This document shows positions 1 to 9,876 of a DNA stretch of 64,000 nucleotides, piece after piece (the stretch's first letter is position 1; each line of letters opens with the position of its first letter). The DNA comes from Luteibacter sp. dw_328. GTDB taxonomy: Bacteria > Pseudomonadota > Gammaproteobacteria > Xanthomonadales > Rhodanobacteraceae. The translations under genes were made by a program, and so were the position numbers. Where the stretch lies: assembly GCF_018449605.1 (NCBI RefSeq), contig NZ_JAAVUW010000002.1, positions 558,001 through 622,000 of the forward strand. The letters are read 5' to 3'. The notes under the pieces were generated by a model that was not told where the DNA came from, made no database searches, and worked only from the letters and a program-made list of their open reading frames with translations.

Positions 1-1
1 G

Positions 2-481
2 CGGCAGATCGCCGAGATCGCGGTGATGGGCGCACGGCAGCGCTCGCGCGCGCAGTGCGCGCTGACGCACTTCGACGAGGCCGGGATGGTGGTGACGTTG
101 CAGGATCCGGCCATGCTCGCTGCGTGGGATGTGCATGACTGGCACACCCTGCTATGGACGCACCGGGAGGCGTGGCTCGACGGCCGGGCCCGCGTGGAGA
201 TATTCGGCCATGCGCTGCTCGAACATGCGCTGACGCCGGACAAGCTGCTCGTCGGCAAGGCACTGGTGGTAATGGGCGAGGGCGACGCCAAGGCGGTCTG
301 CGCCCGTGCGATTGCTGCCGGCAAGGTGCTCAACGATCCACAGGAGCTGCGCCCGTTACCCGTATCGGGCGTGCCAGGCTGGCATGTGGGCACCGCCGTG
401 GAGTCGTTCTACACGACGGCGCCGTGTTTTCAGCCCTTGCGCGCAGGCAGGACGTATCCTGCGCCGTTGGTAAACCGGTAG
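2..481 (+). CDS. DUF3025 family protein, C-terminal part (5' end outside window)
   Basis: The reading frame is open from the first bases of the window and runs to a TAG at 479-481, so only the last 159 codons are present. The text RSRAQCALTHFDE followed by WDVHDWHTLLW and EIFGHALLEHALTP is what I recognise from DUF3025 proteins, a proteobacterial family of unknown function. An internal ATG at 23 could open the frame, but the coding sequence before it (RQIAEIAV) reads as part of the same protein. It converges with the response regulator gene that ends 16 bases further on. Family call is from memory of conserved residues; function unknown. Confidence 0.7.
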   Translation, partial: RQIAEIAVMGARQRSRAQCALTHFDEAGMVVTLQDPAMLAAWDVHDWHTLLWTHREAWLDGRARVEIFGHALLEHALTPDKLLVGKALVVMGEGDAKAVCARAIAAGKVLNDPQELRPLPVSGVPGWHVGTAVESFYTTAPCFQPLRAGRTYPAPLVNR

Positions 482-497
482 GTCTGGATCGGCGGGC

Positions 498-1133
498 CTA
501 GATCAGGCCATGGTCGCGGACATACTCGCCCAGCAGGCTGTCGTGATCCACGCCGAGCTTGCGCATGGCGTCACGTTTCTGCCGGCTGATGGTTTTCACC
601 GACTTGCCTTCCTGGTCGGCGATCTGCTGTAGCGACATGCCCTGGACGAACATGCGGATGACGTCCACCTCGCGTGGCGACAAGGGCGTGCCGGGCATCG
701 CCACGGACGTTTCGTCGGCCTCGTTGAGGATGTCGAGCAAGGTTTCGCTGAGGTAGGTTTCGCCGTCGTGCACGGCACGCGCGGCGGTCGCCAGCTCATC
801 CATCGGCGCCCGCTTGTCGATGATGCCGCGTGCGCCGCGGCTGAGCATGGACTGCAGCGCGGCGGGGCGATTGATCATCGTCAGGACGACCAGGGCGACG
901 TGCGGAAATTTCTTCGTGATCGTCTCGAGCAGGGGGAATCCATCGTCCTGCCGATCGCTCGGCATGAGAAAATCCGTAATGACGACATCGCATTCGTGCT
1001 CTGCGAGCATGCTCAAAAGCTCGTCCGCTGCCTTGGCCGCACCGACGACCTCGATGTGCGCATTCTCCAGCGCAAGCCTTCCCCCAACCAGAACCAGGGG
1101 GTGATCGTCTGCCAGAATGACCTTGAGTGGCAT
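498..1133 (-). CDS. RcsB-like response regulator (NarL/FixJ family)
   Basis: A 211-residue two-domain response regulator. The receiver domain (about 3-125) has the acidic pair D9-D10, the phospho-acceptor D54 in VVITDFLMPSD, a conserved threonine near 85 (VVLTM) and K107. The C-terminal LuxR-type helix-turn-helix (about 148-205) carries LSPREVDVIRMF and SVKTISRQKRDAMRKLGV, closest in wording to enterobacterial RcsB. It is divergent from the large hybrid kinase gene with an 82-base gap, so the pair very probably forms one phosphorelay in which the kinase Hpt domain phosphorylates D54. Targets cannot be read from the sequence. Confidence 0.9.
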   Translation of the reverse strand: MPLKVILADDHPLVLVGGRLALENAHIEVVGAAKAADELLSMLAEHECDVVITDFLMPSDRQDDGFPLLETITKKFPHVALVVLTMINRPAALQSMLSRGARGIIDKRAPMDELATAARAVHDGETYLSETLLDILNEADETSVAMPGTPLSPREVDVIRMFVQGMSLQQIADQEGKSVKTISRQKRDAMRKLGVDHDSLLGEYVRDHGLI

Positions 1134-1215
1134 GCCTTGTGTTCTCCTGTTGGCGTGTCAACGCGGCGTATAGAGCTGATTATGCCTATGAAGTTCCCCT
1201 GACGAAGCCTGTGAC

Positions 1216-4200
1216 GTGATTCGACGAATCCTCCTGTTAATACTGGTTGTGCTCGCGGGCCCGGTCTCGGCCATGCCCGATACGCCGCTGCCGCCTGAAG
1301 ACCGCGAATGGCTACGCCACCATCCGGTGCTCACGGTGGGCGCCTATCGCGAGGGCTATCCGCCGTTCGAAGAACTGCGCGAGGGTGAGCTGGAGGGGTT
1401 GGGCCCGGACTATCTGCACGAGATCGCGGGGGAGCTCGGGGTGACCCTGCAGACCCGCACCTACGCTACGTGGCCAGAGTTGCTCAAGGCGCTGGCCCGC
1501 GGCGACATCGATGTCGCTACCTCCGTGACGCCGCTGGAAAAAGGCATGCCCGGCATCCGCGTGGGTGCCACGTATTTCGAGTCGCTGCCGGCGCTGGTCG
1601 AGCGGATCGACGTGCCGATCATTCATCGCCCGGGCGAACTGAGCGGCAAGCGCCTTGCGGTACATACCGGCTATTTCGATATCGGCGCATTGCGTCGCGA
1701 GCTGCCTGAGACGACGCTGGTGGAGACCGGCACAACCGCGGAGGCACTTGCGCTGGTGCGTTCCGGCGCCGTCGCCGCCTATATCGATAACCCCTACTCG
1801 GCACGCGAGTTCGTCGCCCGGCTGGGGCTCGAGAACGAACTGCGTGTTGGAGGGCCACTGGCGCTCCCGATCAGTGCGCTCGCGTTCGCTGTGCCTGCCG
1901 ATCGCGCGCCCCTGGGGGACGCCATCGACCATGCCCTTGGTGAACTCACCGCAGCCGACCATGGCCGCCTGCGTGCGCGCTGGGTCGGTCGCGATATTGC
2001 TCCCCGGCCTCGCCAGGACGGCATCCCGCTAAGCGAGCGCGAGAAGGCCTGGCTGGCGGCGTTGCCACCGCTGCGGTTGGGTGTCGACCCGAGCTACGCG
2101 CCTTTCAGCCTGATCACCGGACAAGGTGAGGCCGAAGGTCTTTCCCTCGACTACGTACGTGAGATCGCCGCGGAGTTGGGCATCCGGATCACCCAGGTGC
2201 CCAGCGAAAACTGGGCCGGTACGGTCGACCGGGTGAAGAAGGGCGAAGTCGATCTCGTCGCCGCGATCAATCCGCAAAGCGCGACGTTTCCCATCCTCGA
2301 AGCCAGCGTTCCCTACCTCGACTTCCCGATCATGATCGTCACCCGCGAAGGCGCGCCGACGATTGCCGGCCGTGACGACCTCGCGGGCAAGCGCGTGATC
2401 GCCAACATGACGCGCGAGCCGATCCGGCGCCTGCTGGGACGGATTCCGGGCGTCCAGGCCATTCCGGTGGACACCGAAGCCGAAGGCTTGCGCCGGCTTG
2501 CGGCCGGCGAAGGCGACGCCTTCGTCGGCAACCTCGCCTCGGTCGACTACCTGATCCGCGAGAACTTCCTTGGTCAGCTGAAAGTCGCTGCCCCCACGGG
2601 CGAGTCGGAAGCCATCGCGATCGGCGTCCGTCGCGAACTGGCACCGTTGCTCCCGCTGGTGAACCGCGTACTGGTGAACCTGCCGACGCATCGCCAGCAG
2701 GAGATTCGCAATACCTGGTTCGCGTCGCATTACGTGGTCGGTCCGACGTGGCGGGAGGTGGCCGGGCGCGTGCTGCCTTTCGTCGCGGTCCTGCTGTTCT
2801 CGCTCATTGCGATCAGTTACGCCTACCTGAACCTGCGTCGGGAGACGCGCCGTCGCGAGCGCACGGAACGGCGTCTGGCCGAAGTCACCGCCCATGTGCC
2901 GGCCGTGGTCTATGAAGCCCTGCGTGGTACGGATGGCAGCTATGCGATGACTTACGTCGGCGGCGATCCGCAGCGTGTGCTAGGTATGGAACCTGCCGAA
3001 GTGCTCGGCGGTGGTGAGGCCATGCTGGCGCCCATCCCGCCCGAGGATCGGGAAGCGCTGCGCGCGGCCTTCGAGCGCTCGGCACGTGAGCTCGCACCGT
3101 TGCACGTGACGGTGCGCGCGCAGATCGGCGGCCGTGTGCGCTATCTCAGTTCGGATGCCGTGCCACTGGCCGCTGCCGACGGTACGGTGCGCTGGAACGG
3201 CTACTGGGTGGACGTCACGGCGCAAGAGCAGGCAGCCCGGGGCCTCGCGCACGCACGCGACGAGGCCGAAGCCGCGACGCGTGCGAAGAGCGACTTTCTC
3301 GCCACGATCAGTCACGAAATCCGTACGCCGATGAACGGCGTGATCGGCTTGCTCGACGTGCTCGAACGCACGCGGCTGGATACGGAGCAGCGCAAGATGG
3401 TTTCCACCATCGAGCACTCGGCGGAGGCCTTGCTGCACATCCTCGACGATGTGCTCGATTTCTCCAAGATCGAGGCGGGGCATCTCACCTTCGAGCCGCG
3501 GCCATCCGATCCTCGCAGCATCGTCGAAGGGGCGGTGGCGATCCTCGCGGCGCAGGCGGAAGCGAAGGGGCTGACGTTGCAGACCCGCTTCGACGAGGCG
3601 CTTGCGGCCGGTGTTCTGGTGGATGATGGGCGGCTGCGTCAGGTGTTACTCAACCTCATCGGTAACGCCATCAAGTTTACGGGTTCGGGCAGCGTCGACG
3701 TGGAAGTGCGGGTCGATGAAGCACTCGCCTCGAGCCAACGCCTGCGTTTCATCGTTACCGATACCGGTATTGGCATTCATGCCGCCAAGCTGCGCCATGT
3801 GTTCGCGCCTTTCAGCCAGGCTGAGTCGTCGACTACACGTCGGTTTGGCGGCACGGGCCTGGGTCTGAGTATCTCGCGGCGCCTGATCGAACGCATGGGC
3901 GGTCACATCGCCATCGACAGCGAGCCGGGGCAGGGCACGACGGTGACCGTGACGCTGGATCTTCCCATCGCGGAGCTACCGTTACCCACGGCCGACATGC
4001 GCGCCGACCTGCCCTTGCCGACGCGAGCGCTCCGTGCCGGCGCGCGCATTCTTCTGGCCGAAGATCATCCGGTGAACCAGGCCCTTGTGCGCGTGCAACT
4101 GGGCATGCGCGGCTATACGTGTGACGTGGTCGAGGATGGCGTAGCGGCGATCGAGGCGATGGAAGCGCAGTCCTATGACCTTCTTCTCGTGGATTGCCAC

Positions 4201-4767
4201 ATGCCGCGTATGGATGGTTATGCGGTGGCGCGTGAAGTACGTCGCCGCGAAGCCGGTACCGGGCGTCGTCTCGCTATCGTCGCCATGACGGCGGACGCGC
4301 GTGCCGACCAGCGCGAGCTTTGCCTGGCGGCTGGCATGGATGATCTGTTGCGGAAGCCGATCCGGCTGGAAGCGTTCCACGACGTCGTGGCGCGTTGGCT
4401 GGAAGAGGGCGCGTTGGCCGAGCCGGTGATCGACATGGCGCGTCTGCGACGTGCGTTCGGTTCGGACGAGAACGTTGCCAGCGTCATTCGCGCCGGCGTG
4501 GACGCGACGCGGGAGGCCTTGGACCGCCTGCCGGATGTGATCGAACGCGCCGACCGCGATGAAGTCGCGGGGTGGATTCATCATGTGCTTGGCGGGGTGA
4601 ATGTGTTCGGGCCGTCGAAGGTTGCCGTGGACGGCGAGCGGATGGAACTGGCGCTGCGGGAAGGGGGCGATGTCGATCGCGATGAGGTGGGGGTGTTCGC
4701 GCGGGAAGTAGGGGGGTTCACCGATGGACTGGAGCTCGTGGCCAGCCGGTTGGGTATTGCTTCGTAG
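1216..4767 (+). CDS. BvgS/EvgS-type hybrid sensor histidine kinase with two periplasmic SBP domains
   Basis: A 1183-residue unorthodox sensor kinase starting at a GTG. Order of parts: signal peptide (1-19), two tandem solute-binding (SBP_bac_3, Venus-flytrap) domains in the periplasm (about 30-255 and 275-505), one membrane helix (about 520-542), a PAS-like segment (about 560-670), HisKA with H700 in ATISHEIRTPMNG, an HATPase domain with the N box NLIGNAIKFT and glycine boxes DTGIGI and GGTGLGL, a receiver with D993 (LVDCHMPRMDGY), and a C-terminal Hpt domain with H1123. This is the BvgS/EvgS layout. Such proteins sense small periplasmic ligands through the flytrap domains. In the Hpt motif the usual HxLKG reads HVLGG, so the common lysine is absent. 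The divergent response regulator is the likely partner. Confidence 0.93.
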   Translation: MIRRILLLILVVLAGPVSAMPDTPLPPEDREWLRHHPVLTVGAYREGYPPFEELREGELEGLGPDYLHEIAGELGVTLQTRTYATWPELLKALARGDIDVATSVTPLEKGMPGIRVGATYFESLPALVERIDVPIIHRPGELSGKRLAVHTGYFDIGALRRELPETTLVETGTTAEALALVRSGAVAAYIDNPYSAREFVARLGLENELRVGGPLALPISALAFAVPADRAPLGDAIDHALGELTAADHGRLRARWVGRDIAPRPRQDGIPLSEREKAWLAALPPLRLGVDPSYAPFSLITGQGEAEGLSLDYVREIAAELGIRITQVPSENWAGTVDRVKKGEVDLVAAINPQSATFPILEASVPYLDFPIMIVTREGAPTIAGRDDLAGKRVIANMTREPIRRLLGRIPGVQAIPVDTEAEGLRRLAAGEGDAFVGNLASVDYLIRENFLGQLKVAAPTGESEAIAIGVRRELAPLLPLVNRVLVNLPTHRQQEIRNTWFASHYVVGPTWREVAGRVLPFVAVLLFSLIAISYAYLNLRRETRRRERTERRLAEVTAHVPAVVYEALRGTDGSYAMTYVGGDPQRVLGMEPAEVLGGGEAMLAPIPPEDREALRAAFERSARELAPLHVTVRAQIGGRVRYLSSDAVPLAAADGTVRWNGYWVDVTAQEQAARGLAHARDEAEAATRAKSDFLATISHEIRTPMNGVIGLLDVLERTRLDTEQRKMVSTIEHSAEALLHILDDVLDFSKIEAGHLTFEPRPSDPRSIVEGAVAILAAQAEAKGLTLQTRFDEALAAGVLVDDGRLRQVLLNLIGNAIKFTGSGSVDVEVRVDEALASSQRLRFIVTDTGIGIHAAKLRHVFAPFSQAESSTTRRFGGTGLGLSISRRLIERMGGHIAIDSEPGQGTTVTVTLDLPIAELPLPTADMRADLPLPTRALRAGARILLAEDHPVNQALVRVQLGMRGYTCDVVEDGVAAIEAMEAQSYDLLLVDCHMPRMDGYAVAREVRRREAGTGRRLAIVAMTADARADQRELCLAAGMDDLLRKPIRLEAFHDVVARWLEEGALAEPVIDMARLRRAFGSDENVASVIRAGVDATREALDRLPDVIERADRDEVAGWIHHVLGGVNVFGPSKVAVDGERMELALREGGDVDRDEVGVFAREVGGFTDGLELVASRLGIAS

Positions 4768-4770
4768 CCT

Positions 4771-4873
4771 TCGCCGATGAATCGGCTCCTACCAGGCAGG
4801 TCATCGCACCCTGCAGGTCACCGAACCCTGCAGGTCACCGAACCCTGCTGGGTAGGAGCCGATTCATCGGCGA
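4771..4873. repeat. Inverted pair of REP-like palindromic elements with a 17-bp tandem repeat between them
   Basis: Two perfect 21-base copies in opposite orientation, at 4771-4791 and 4853-4873, each containing GGAGCCGATTCATCGGCGA or its complement. Between them the 17-mer ACCCTGCAGGTCACCGA occurs twice in tandem (4808-4824 and 4825-4841) with a third partial copy. The pair lies between the converging kinase and greB genes and can form a large hairpin in RNA from either side, so it may also end transcription. Confidence 0.85.
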
Positions 4874-4900
4874 TGGCCGCGGCAGCGGCCGCACTGGCCG

Positions 4901-5401
4901 TCAGGTGTACTCGACGGCCAACACCGCGAACCGCGTACGCCCACCCGGCAGATCGGCGTCGAACTCATCGTCGACGCGCTTCTTCAACACCGCGCGCGCC
5001 ATCGGCGAATCGATGCTGATCCATCCCTTCCGGGCATCCGTCTCGTCCGGTCCCACGATGCGGTAGCGCACCGTCTCACCGGTCTCGACGTTCTCGATGT
5101 CCATCGTCGCGCCGAAGAAGACAGCGTCCCGCTGCGAGGCGACAGCCTCGACCACCTGCAGTACCGGAATACGTTTGCTCAGGTAGCGCGCACGGCGATC
5201 GATCTCGCCGAGCTGCTTCTTTCGATAGGTATATTCCGCGTTTTCGGAGCGGTCGCCTTCCGCCGCCGCTGCGGCCAGCGCCTTGACGACCTCGGGTCGC
5301 ACGGTGTGCCAGAGATGGTCGAGCTCACTCTTCAAGCGCTCGAAGCCGTCACGCGTGATGATCGCCGTCGACGAGGGCGCAGGTGGACGCCAGCGACTCA
5401 T
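4901..5401 (-). CDS. greB: Transcription elongation factor GreB
   Basis: 166 residues. The N-terminal coiled-coil domain is recognisable from [17 protein letters not shown] and the very conserved [18 protein letters not shown], where the acidic tip residues D and E coordinate the second Mg2+ in the RNA polymerase active site during transcript cleavage. The C-terminal FKBP-like domain includes [10 protein letters not shown] and [11 protein letters not shown]. The extended [12 protein letters not shown] stretch and basic character favour GreB over GreA. Its start codon overlaps the stop codon of the upstream membrane protein gene by four bases (ATGA at 5398-5401), so it is translationally coupled to that gene. 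Confidence 0.93.
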   Translation of the reverse strand: MSRWRPPAPSSTAIITRDGFERLKSELDHLWHTVRPEVVKALAAAAAEGDRSENAEYTYRKKQLGEIDRRARYLSKRIPVLQVVEAVASQRDAVFFGATMDIENVETGETVRYRIVGPDETDARKGWISIDSPMARAVLKKRVDDEFDADLPGGRTRFAVLAVEYT

Positions 5402-6660
5402 GTCGACACCTTGCGCATCGTGCCGAGGGTATCGAGCAACGCCTCGATGTCGACACGGAGCGGATGATCGGGATACGCGGCCAGCAGTTGTCGTCCCAGT
5501 GCGGCCGCTTCGGCGGGCTCACGCTGGCGTTCGTGCATGCGCAGGGCGAGCAGGCCGTAGTGGGGTGCGCCCATGTCGCCGGGCCAGCTACGCAGGTAGC
5601 CAAGCGCGAGGTGGAGGGCGAGGCGGGTCATCCCGCCGTGGGCCGCCGTGTCCGCAAGAGGTCCGCAGGTAAGCGTGGCATCGGGAAGAAAGACAGGATC
5701 GACGTCGATGCAGTCCTGGACCACGCCGAGCGCGCGACGCTCTTCCCGCGCCTGGACGAGTGCGGCGATCCATATCTGGCCATGCACGAGCAGCTCGGGA
5801 AGGCGACCCTGCACGCGCAGCAGTTCGCGATAACGCGTGTGCATCGCCACGGGCGCGATGCCCTCGCGCAGCCGCTCGGTGAGGATATCGGTGGCGCCGG
5901 GGATATCGTCGCGGGCGATCAGGTTTACGTGCCCAAGCAATGCCACGTCATCGTCCGGATTCGCGGCATCGGCGATCACCTCGGATTCGGGCTGGTAACC
6001 CAGCGTTTCGTGGCGATGGTGGATAAGCGCACCCATGAGGTGAAAGGTGTAGATGGTGAGGTAATTGGCGATGACGTAGAACACGGCCGTACCCAGGAAC
6101 GCGGGACCGTGCTCGGCCAGGGCATACAAGGCGCCGGCCTGGAGCAGCGTGGCCGCTGTGACGACCACGAACAACAGCAGGTAGTCGCTTCCAAGGCGTC
6201 CGACCACCTTGATCCAGGTCAACGGATTCAGCGCCGCCTCGACGCCGTCAAAGGTCAGCGACATCGTCATGATCGGCAAGACGAAGGCAAACACCGGCAA
6301 GACCAGTAGCCCCGGGGCGCCGAAATAAAGGGTCGCGAGCACAGCGAGGGCATTGCCCGTGAGCTGGATGACGATAAGGGCGATGCTGGTGCGGTCGTCC
6401 GTGTTGAGTGCCACTTCCGGTGGATCGGCGAAGCCATCGGCGGTATGCCGCAGGCACTCGATGGCATAGGTATAGGTCGCGACCCAGCCGAAAAACATGA
6501 CGATCAGGCGCAGGAACGTGATCGGGAAAAACGTCAGCAGCTCGAATGCCGCGACGGCGAGGATTGTGACCGGTGCGGCACCCCGGAACGGGTAACGCAC
6601 GCCGAGGAGGATCCGTTGCGCGAAGGGCGTGCTGGCATCGGCAAGTGCGTGTCGCGGCAT
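5398..6660 (-). CDS. Polytopic membrane protein with C-terminal TPR-like region, function unknown
   Basis: A 420-residue protein if started at the ATG at 6658-6660 (MPRHALAD); this start lies two bases after the stop of the upstream ATPase gene, which supports coupling, whereas the longer open frame has an implausible arginine-rich front. About six hydrophobic segments fill residues 25-245, including [20 protein letters not shown] and [20 protein letters not shown]. The rest, from about 270, is soluble and helical with TPR-like spacing ([20 protein letters not shown]). I do not recognise the family with certainty; it resembles DUF4013-like membrane proteins. It sits between a YjgR-like ATPase and greB in one overlapping unit. 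Confidence 0.7.
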   Translation of the reverse strand: MPRHALADASTPFAQRILLGVRYPFRGAAPVTILAVAAFELLTFFPITFLRLIVMFFGWVATYTYAIECLRHTADGFADPPEVALNTDDRTSIALIVIQLTGNALAVLATLYFGAPGLLVLPVFAFVLPIMTMSLTFDGVEAALNPLTWIKVVGRLGSDYLLLFVVVTAATLLQAGALYALAEHGPAFLGTAVFYVIANYLTIYTFHLMGALIHHRHETLGYQPESEVIADAANPDDDVALLGHVNLIARDDIPGATDILTERLREGIAPVAMHTRYRELLRVQGRLPELLVHGQIWIAALVQAREERRALGVVQDCIDVDPVFLPDATLTCGPLADTAAHGGMTRLALHLALGYLRSWPGDMGAPHYGLLALRMHERQREPAEAAALGRQLLAAYPDHPLRVDIEALLDTLGTMRKVST

Positions 6661-6662
6661 GG

Positions 6663-8171
6663 TCAGCGCTTTCCGCCGAAAATGCTGCCGAGGATGCCGC
6701 GTACGATCTGCTGCCCGGCGCGCGAGCCGGCCGTGCGCACCACGGACTTGGCCATGGTTTCGATCATGCCCTGGCGACGGCTGGTCCCGAATACGGCGTC
6801 CCGTACGGCGCTGCTCCACCCCGCGCCGGAGGCTGCTTCGTCGCTTTTGCCTGCCGTGGATCGGGCCGCAGGCACATCCGGCGCACTCTTCTGCGAGGCA
6901 CGTGCCGCCAGCATTTCCTCGGCGGATTCGCGATTCACCGTCGTATCGTATTTGCCGCCCACGGGCGAGCGCGAACGCACGGCCGTGCGTTCCTCGGCCG
7001 TGATCGCACCGATGCGGCAGACGGGCGTTGCCACGAGCACTTTCTGCACCGGCGATGGCACGCCGCCTTCGCCAAGCGTCGAGGCGAGGGCTTCGCCCGT
7101 GCCGAGCGTGCCGATGGTTTCGACCACGTCGAGCTTCGGGTTACGCGCGAACGTTTCCGCAGCGGCCTTCACCGCCTTCTGGTCGCGCGGCGTGAAGGCG
7201 CGAAGGGCGTGCTGCACGCGATTGCCGAGCTGGCCGAGGATGTCGCCCGGGACGTCGTCCGGATTCTGCGAGCAGAAATACACGCCCACGCCCTTCGAAC
7301 GGATGAGCCGCACGACCTGTTCCACGCGCTGGCGAAGTGCGGGAGGCGCATCGTCGAAAAGCAGATGCGCCTCGTCGAAGAAGAAGACCATCTTCGGGAC
7401 ATCCAGGTCGCCCACTTCGGGCAACTGTTCGAACAGCTCCGAAAGCAGCCAGAGCAGGAAGGTGGAGTACAGGCGCGGCTTCATGATGAGCGCTTCGGCC
7501 GCCAGCACGCTGATGACGCCGCGGCCACTCATGTCCTGGCGCATCAGGTCGGCCAGTTCCAGCGCCGGCTCGCCGAAGAATGAGTCCGCACCGTCCTGCT
7601 CCAGCCTGAGCAGGGAGCGCTGGATCGCGGCGACGCTCTGCGCACTGATCAGGCCATATCGCGAGGAGATGTCCTTCGCGTGGTCGGCGGCGAAGCCGAG
7701 GATGGACCGCAGGTCGGCCAGGTCGAGCAGCAGCAGGCCTTCGTCGTCGGCGACGCGGAAGACCACCTCGAGCACGCCTTCCTGGGTGTCGTTCAGTTCG
7801 AGGATGCGCGAGAGCAGGGTCGGGCCCATCTCCGAGACGGTGGCGCGCACCGGATGGCCAAGCTTGCCGTAGATGTCCCAGAACACCACCGGATTGGCCT
7901 GGGGCTTCCAGTCGGTGAGGCCCAGCTTCGCGAGGCGGGCGGTGAGTTTGTCGGACGGGGCGCCGGCCGCCTGCGACAGGCCGGCCAGATCGCCCTTGGC
8001 GTCGGCCAGGAAGCAGGGCACACCGAGTCGGGAGAAGCCTTCCGCCAGCAACATCAGCGACACGGACTTACCCGTACCGGTGGCGCCGGCGATCATGCCG
8101 TGCCGGTTGCCGTAGCGGGAATCCAGTTCCACGGCGGCCTCGTCATTGCGGCCGATCAGGATGTTTGGCAT
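6663..8171 (-). CDS. YjgR/DUF853-type HerA-like ATPase
   Basis: 502 residues. The N-terminal P-loop GATGTGKSVSLM follows LDSRYGNRHGMIA, then ADAKGDLAGLS, a Walker B region VFFFDEAHLLFDD, and the arginine-rich LVRLIRSKGVGVYFCSQNPDDVP. This matches E. coli YjgR (about 500 residues), a HerA/FtsK-related hexameric ATPase family of unknown role. The start at 8171 was chosen because AAGGA precedes it at good distance; an in-frame ATG 13 codons upstream lacks this. The C-terminal third is low-complexity and ends in a glycine-rich IVRGILGSIFGGKR tail typical of the family. First gene of an apparent operon with the membrane protein and greB. Confidence 0.88.
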   Translation of the reverse strand: MPNILIGRNDEAAVELDSRYGNRHGMIAGATGTGKSVSLMLLAEGFSRLGVPCFLADAKGDLAGLSQAAGAPSDKLTARLAKLGLTDWKPQANPVVFWDIYGKLGHPVRATVSEMGPTLLSRILELNDTQEGVLEVVFRVADDEGLLLLDLADLRSILGFAADHAKDISSRYGLISAQSVAAIQRSLLRLEQDGADSFFGEPALELADLMRQDMSGRGVISVLAAEALIMKPRLYSTFLLWLLSELFEQLPEVGDLDVPKMVFFFDEAHLLFDDAPPALRQRVEQVVRLIRSKGVGVYFCSQNPDDVPGDILGQLGNRVQHALRAFTPRDQKAVKAAAETFARNPKLDVVETIGTLGTGEALASTLGEGGVPSPVQKVLVATPVCRIGAITAEERTAVRSRSPVGGKYDTTVNRESAEEMLAARASQKSAPDVPAARSTAGKSDEAASGAGWSSAVRDAVFGTSRRQGMIETMAKSVVRTAGSRAGQQIVRGILGSIFGGKR

Positions 8172-8304
8172 GGCTTCGTCCTTAAGGATGTCCTGAACAA
8201 GTTTACGCAACAGTGCGCCGTTACGGAGATTTCCTCATCGCGACGCTTGAGTCGCAGAGGCACCAGGGGTAACGTGACCGCCATTGTCTTACCCCGAGTC
8301 CCGC

Positions 8305-9846
8305 ATGTCTGTTCGCGTCCCGCGCCCCCTTCTATTCCTGCCACTGGCGATCCTCGCCGGTTGCGCTTCCGGTGGCGCTCCGCGTCCGGGCAAGGCCGCA
8401 ACGCCCGAGGTCAATGCGTTGTACGACCGGATGAACCAGGCAAGCAAGGGCTACGAGTCCTCGATCGACCAGGCGCGCCGCGGCGATACACCCCAGGCGG
8501 CACAGACGCGCAAGCAGGCCCTCGACCAGCTCAAGGACGCCTCGGCCCGTTGTGGCCTGACCCCGGGTTGCGACCCGCAGCGCTTCGCCGCCGTTTTCGA
8601 TCGCCTGCTGCGCCTGAAGGACGGCAGCTTCATCGAGGGTGAGGACGCCGACGACACCGAGCAGGGTGCCGAGGTCGGGGCCCAGCCGGGCGATACCTCC
8701 GGTACCGTCGCGGTGGGTACGCTGCCGCAGGCACAGCGCAGCGTGACCATGCTTCGCGGCCAGCAGTTCTCCGACATGATGGTGATGAACGGCCCGGTCA
8801 AAGCCGCACTCGAGATGTGGCTGACCCAGCTGCGCCCGAACCTCATGGACGCCTACGTCAATTACCAGATGATGCGCTACAAGATGTGGCCGGCCTATAA
8901 AAAGGCCGACCTGCCCGAGGCCCTGCTGTTCGGCATCATGGCCAAGGAATCCGGTGGCAAGGTACACGCCGTGTCGCGTTCCGGCGCGTCCGGCCCGCTG
9001 CAGTTCATGTATGCGACCGGCCTGCGCTTCGGCCTGTCCAATGCGGACGGCTTCGACCAGCGCTTCGATCCGACCATGGCCGCACAGGCCAACGCCGAAT
9101 ACATCGACGAGCAGCTCGGCGCGTTCAACAACAATCTCGAGATGACCCTGGCGGCCTATAACGGCGGGGAAGGGCGCATGCGCCGCATCGCCGCCGGCAG
9201 CCCGGGAGCCAGCTTCTACGACCCGCAGATCTACGGCCAGATGTCGGCCGAGACGCGCGACTACGTGCCGATGGTGCTCGCCGCCGCCTGGCTGTTCCTG
9301 CACCCGGACAGCTACCACCTGAAGTGGCCGAAGATCGATGGCGAAGGCGGGCAGATCGTACTCAAACGCCCGGCCTCGCTGTCCGAACTCACGGTTTGCC
9401 TGGGTTCGGCCGAGGACATGCAGCAGGGCTGGTTCCGCACGCTGCGCAACCTCAATCCGCGCCTCGATCCGCAGGTCAGCCAGCCGGTAGGTGCGCGGCT
9501 GGAAGTGCCCAAGCAGCTCGAGAAGGCTTACGCGTCCAGTTGCGCCGACGGTCCGTGGCCGATCCTCGCCAGCGACCTGCATAACGCGGTAAAGATCATC
9601 GCGCCGCCTCCGCCCGCGGCTACCTCGGCGGCACTGGCCAGCAGCTCGTCGCCGGGCTCGTCATCGTCGTCGTCGAAGTCCTCGGGGAGCTCGTCGAAGA
9701 GCTACACGGTTCGTCGTGGGGACACACTGGTCAGTATCGCGCGCAAGAGCAGCTGCGCGGATGTCGACGACATCGCGAAGATCAATGGCCTCAAAGGCCA
9801 CGCATTGAGGGTGGGTCAGTCGATCCGCGTACCGGTCTGCCGCTGA
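8305..9846 (+). CDS. Membrane-bound lytic murein transglycosylase lipoprotein with LysM (MltD-like)
   Basis: 513 residues from the ATG at 8305 (a TTG seven codons earlier is less likely). A lipoprotein signal ends in the lipobox LAILAGC, giving an outer-membrane anchored enzyme. The SLT goose-type domain lies around 195-330: E215 in LLFGIMAKESGGK is the catalytic acid, followed by GASGPLQFM and MTLAAYNGGEGRM. A serine-rich linker (SSSSPGSSSSSSKSSGSS) leads to one LysM motif at the C-terminus (SYTVRRGDTLVSIARKSS) that binds peptidoglycan. The enzyme cleaves MurNAc-GlcNAc bonds with 1,6-anhydro product formation. The arrangement SLT then LysM resembles MltD, but with a single LysM. Confidence 0.88.
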   Translation: MSVRVPRPLLFLPLAILAGCASGGAPRPGKAATPEVNALYDRMNQASKGYESSIDQARRGDTPQAAQTRKQALDQLKDASARCGLTPGCDPQRFAAVFDRLLRLKDGSFIEGEDADDTEQGAEVGAQPGDTSGTVAVGTLPQAQRSVTMLRGQQFSDMMVMNGPVKAALEMWLTQLRPNLMDAYVNYQMMRYKMWPAYKKADLPEALLFGIMAKESGGKVHAVSRSGASGPLQFMYATGLRFGLSNADGFDQRFDPTMAAQANAEYIDEQLGAFNNNLEMTLAAYNGGEGRMRRIAAGSPGASFYDPQIYGQMSAETRDYVPMVLAAAWLFLHPDSYHLKWPKIDGEGGQIVLKRPASLSELTVCLGSAEDMQQGWFRTLRNLNPRLDPQVSQPVGARLEVPKQLEKAYASSCADGPWPILASDLHNAVKIIAPPPPAATSAALASSSSPGSSSSSSKSSGSSSKSYTVRRGDTLVSIARKSSCADVDDIAKINGLKGHALRVGQSIRVPVCR

Positions 9847-9856
9847 TGCGGCAGGC

Positions 9857-9876
9857 GCCTCACGCTACGGCGTGAG
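9857..9876. terminator. Hairpin between converging genes
   Basis: CCTCACGC-TACG-GCGTGAGG forms an 8-bp stem just after the transglycosylase stop and overlapping the 3' end of the converging hypothetical gene. No long T-run follows on either strand, so its strength as a terminator is uncertain. Confidence 0.5.
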
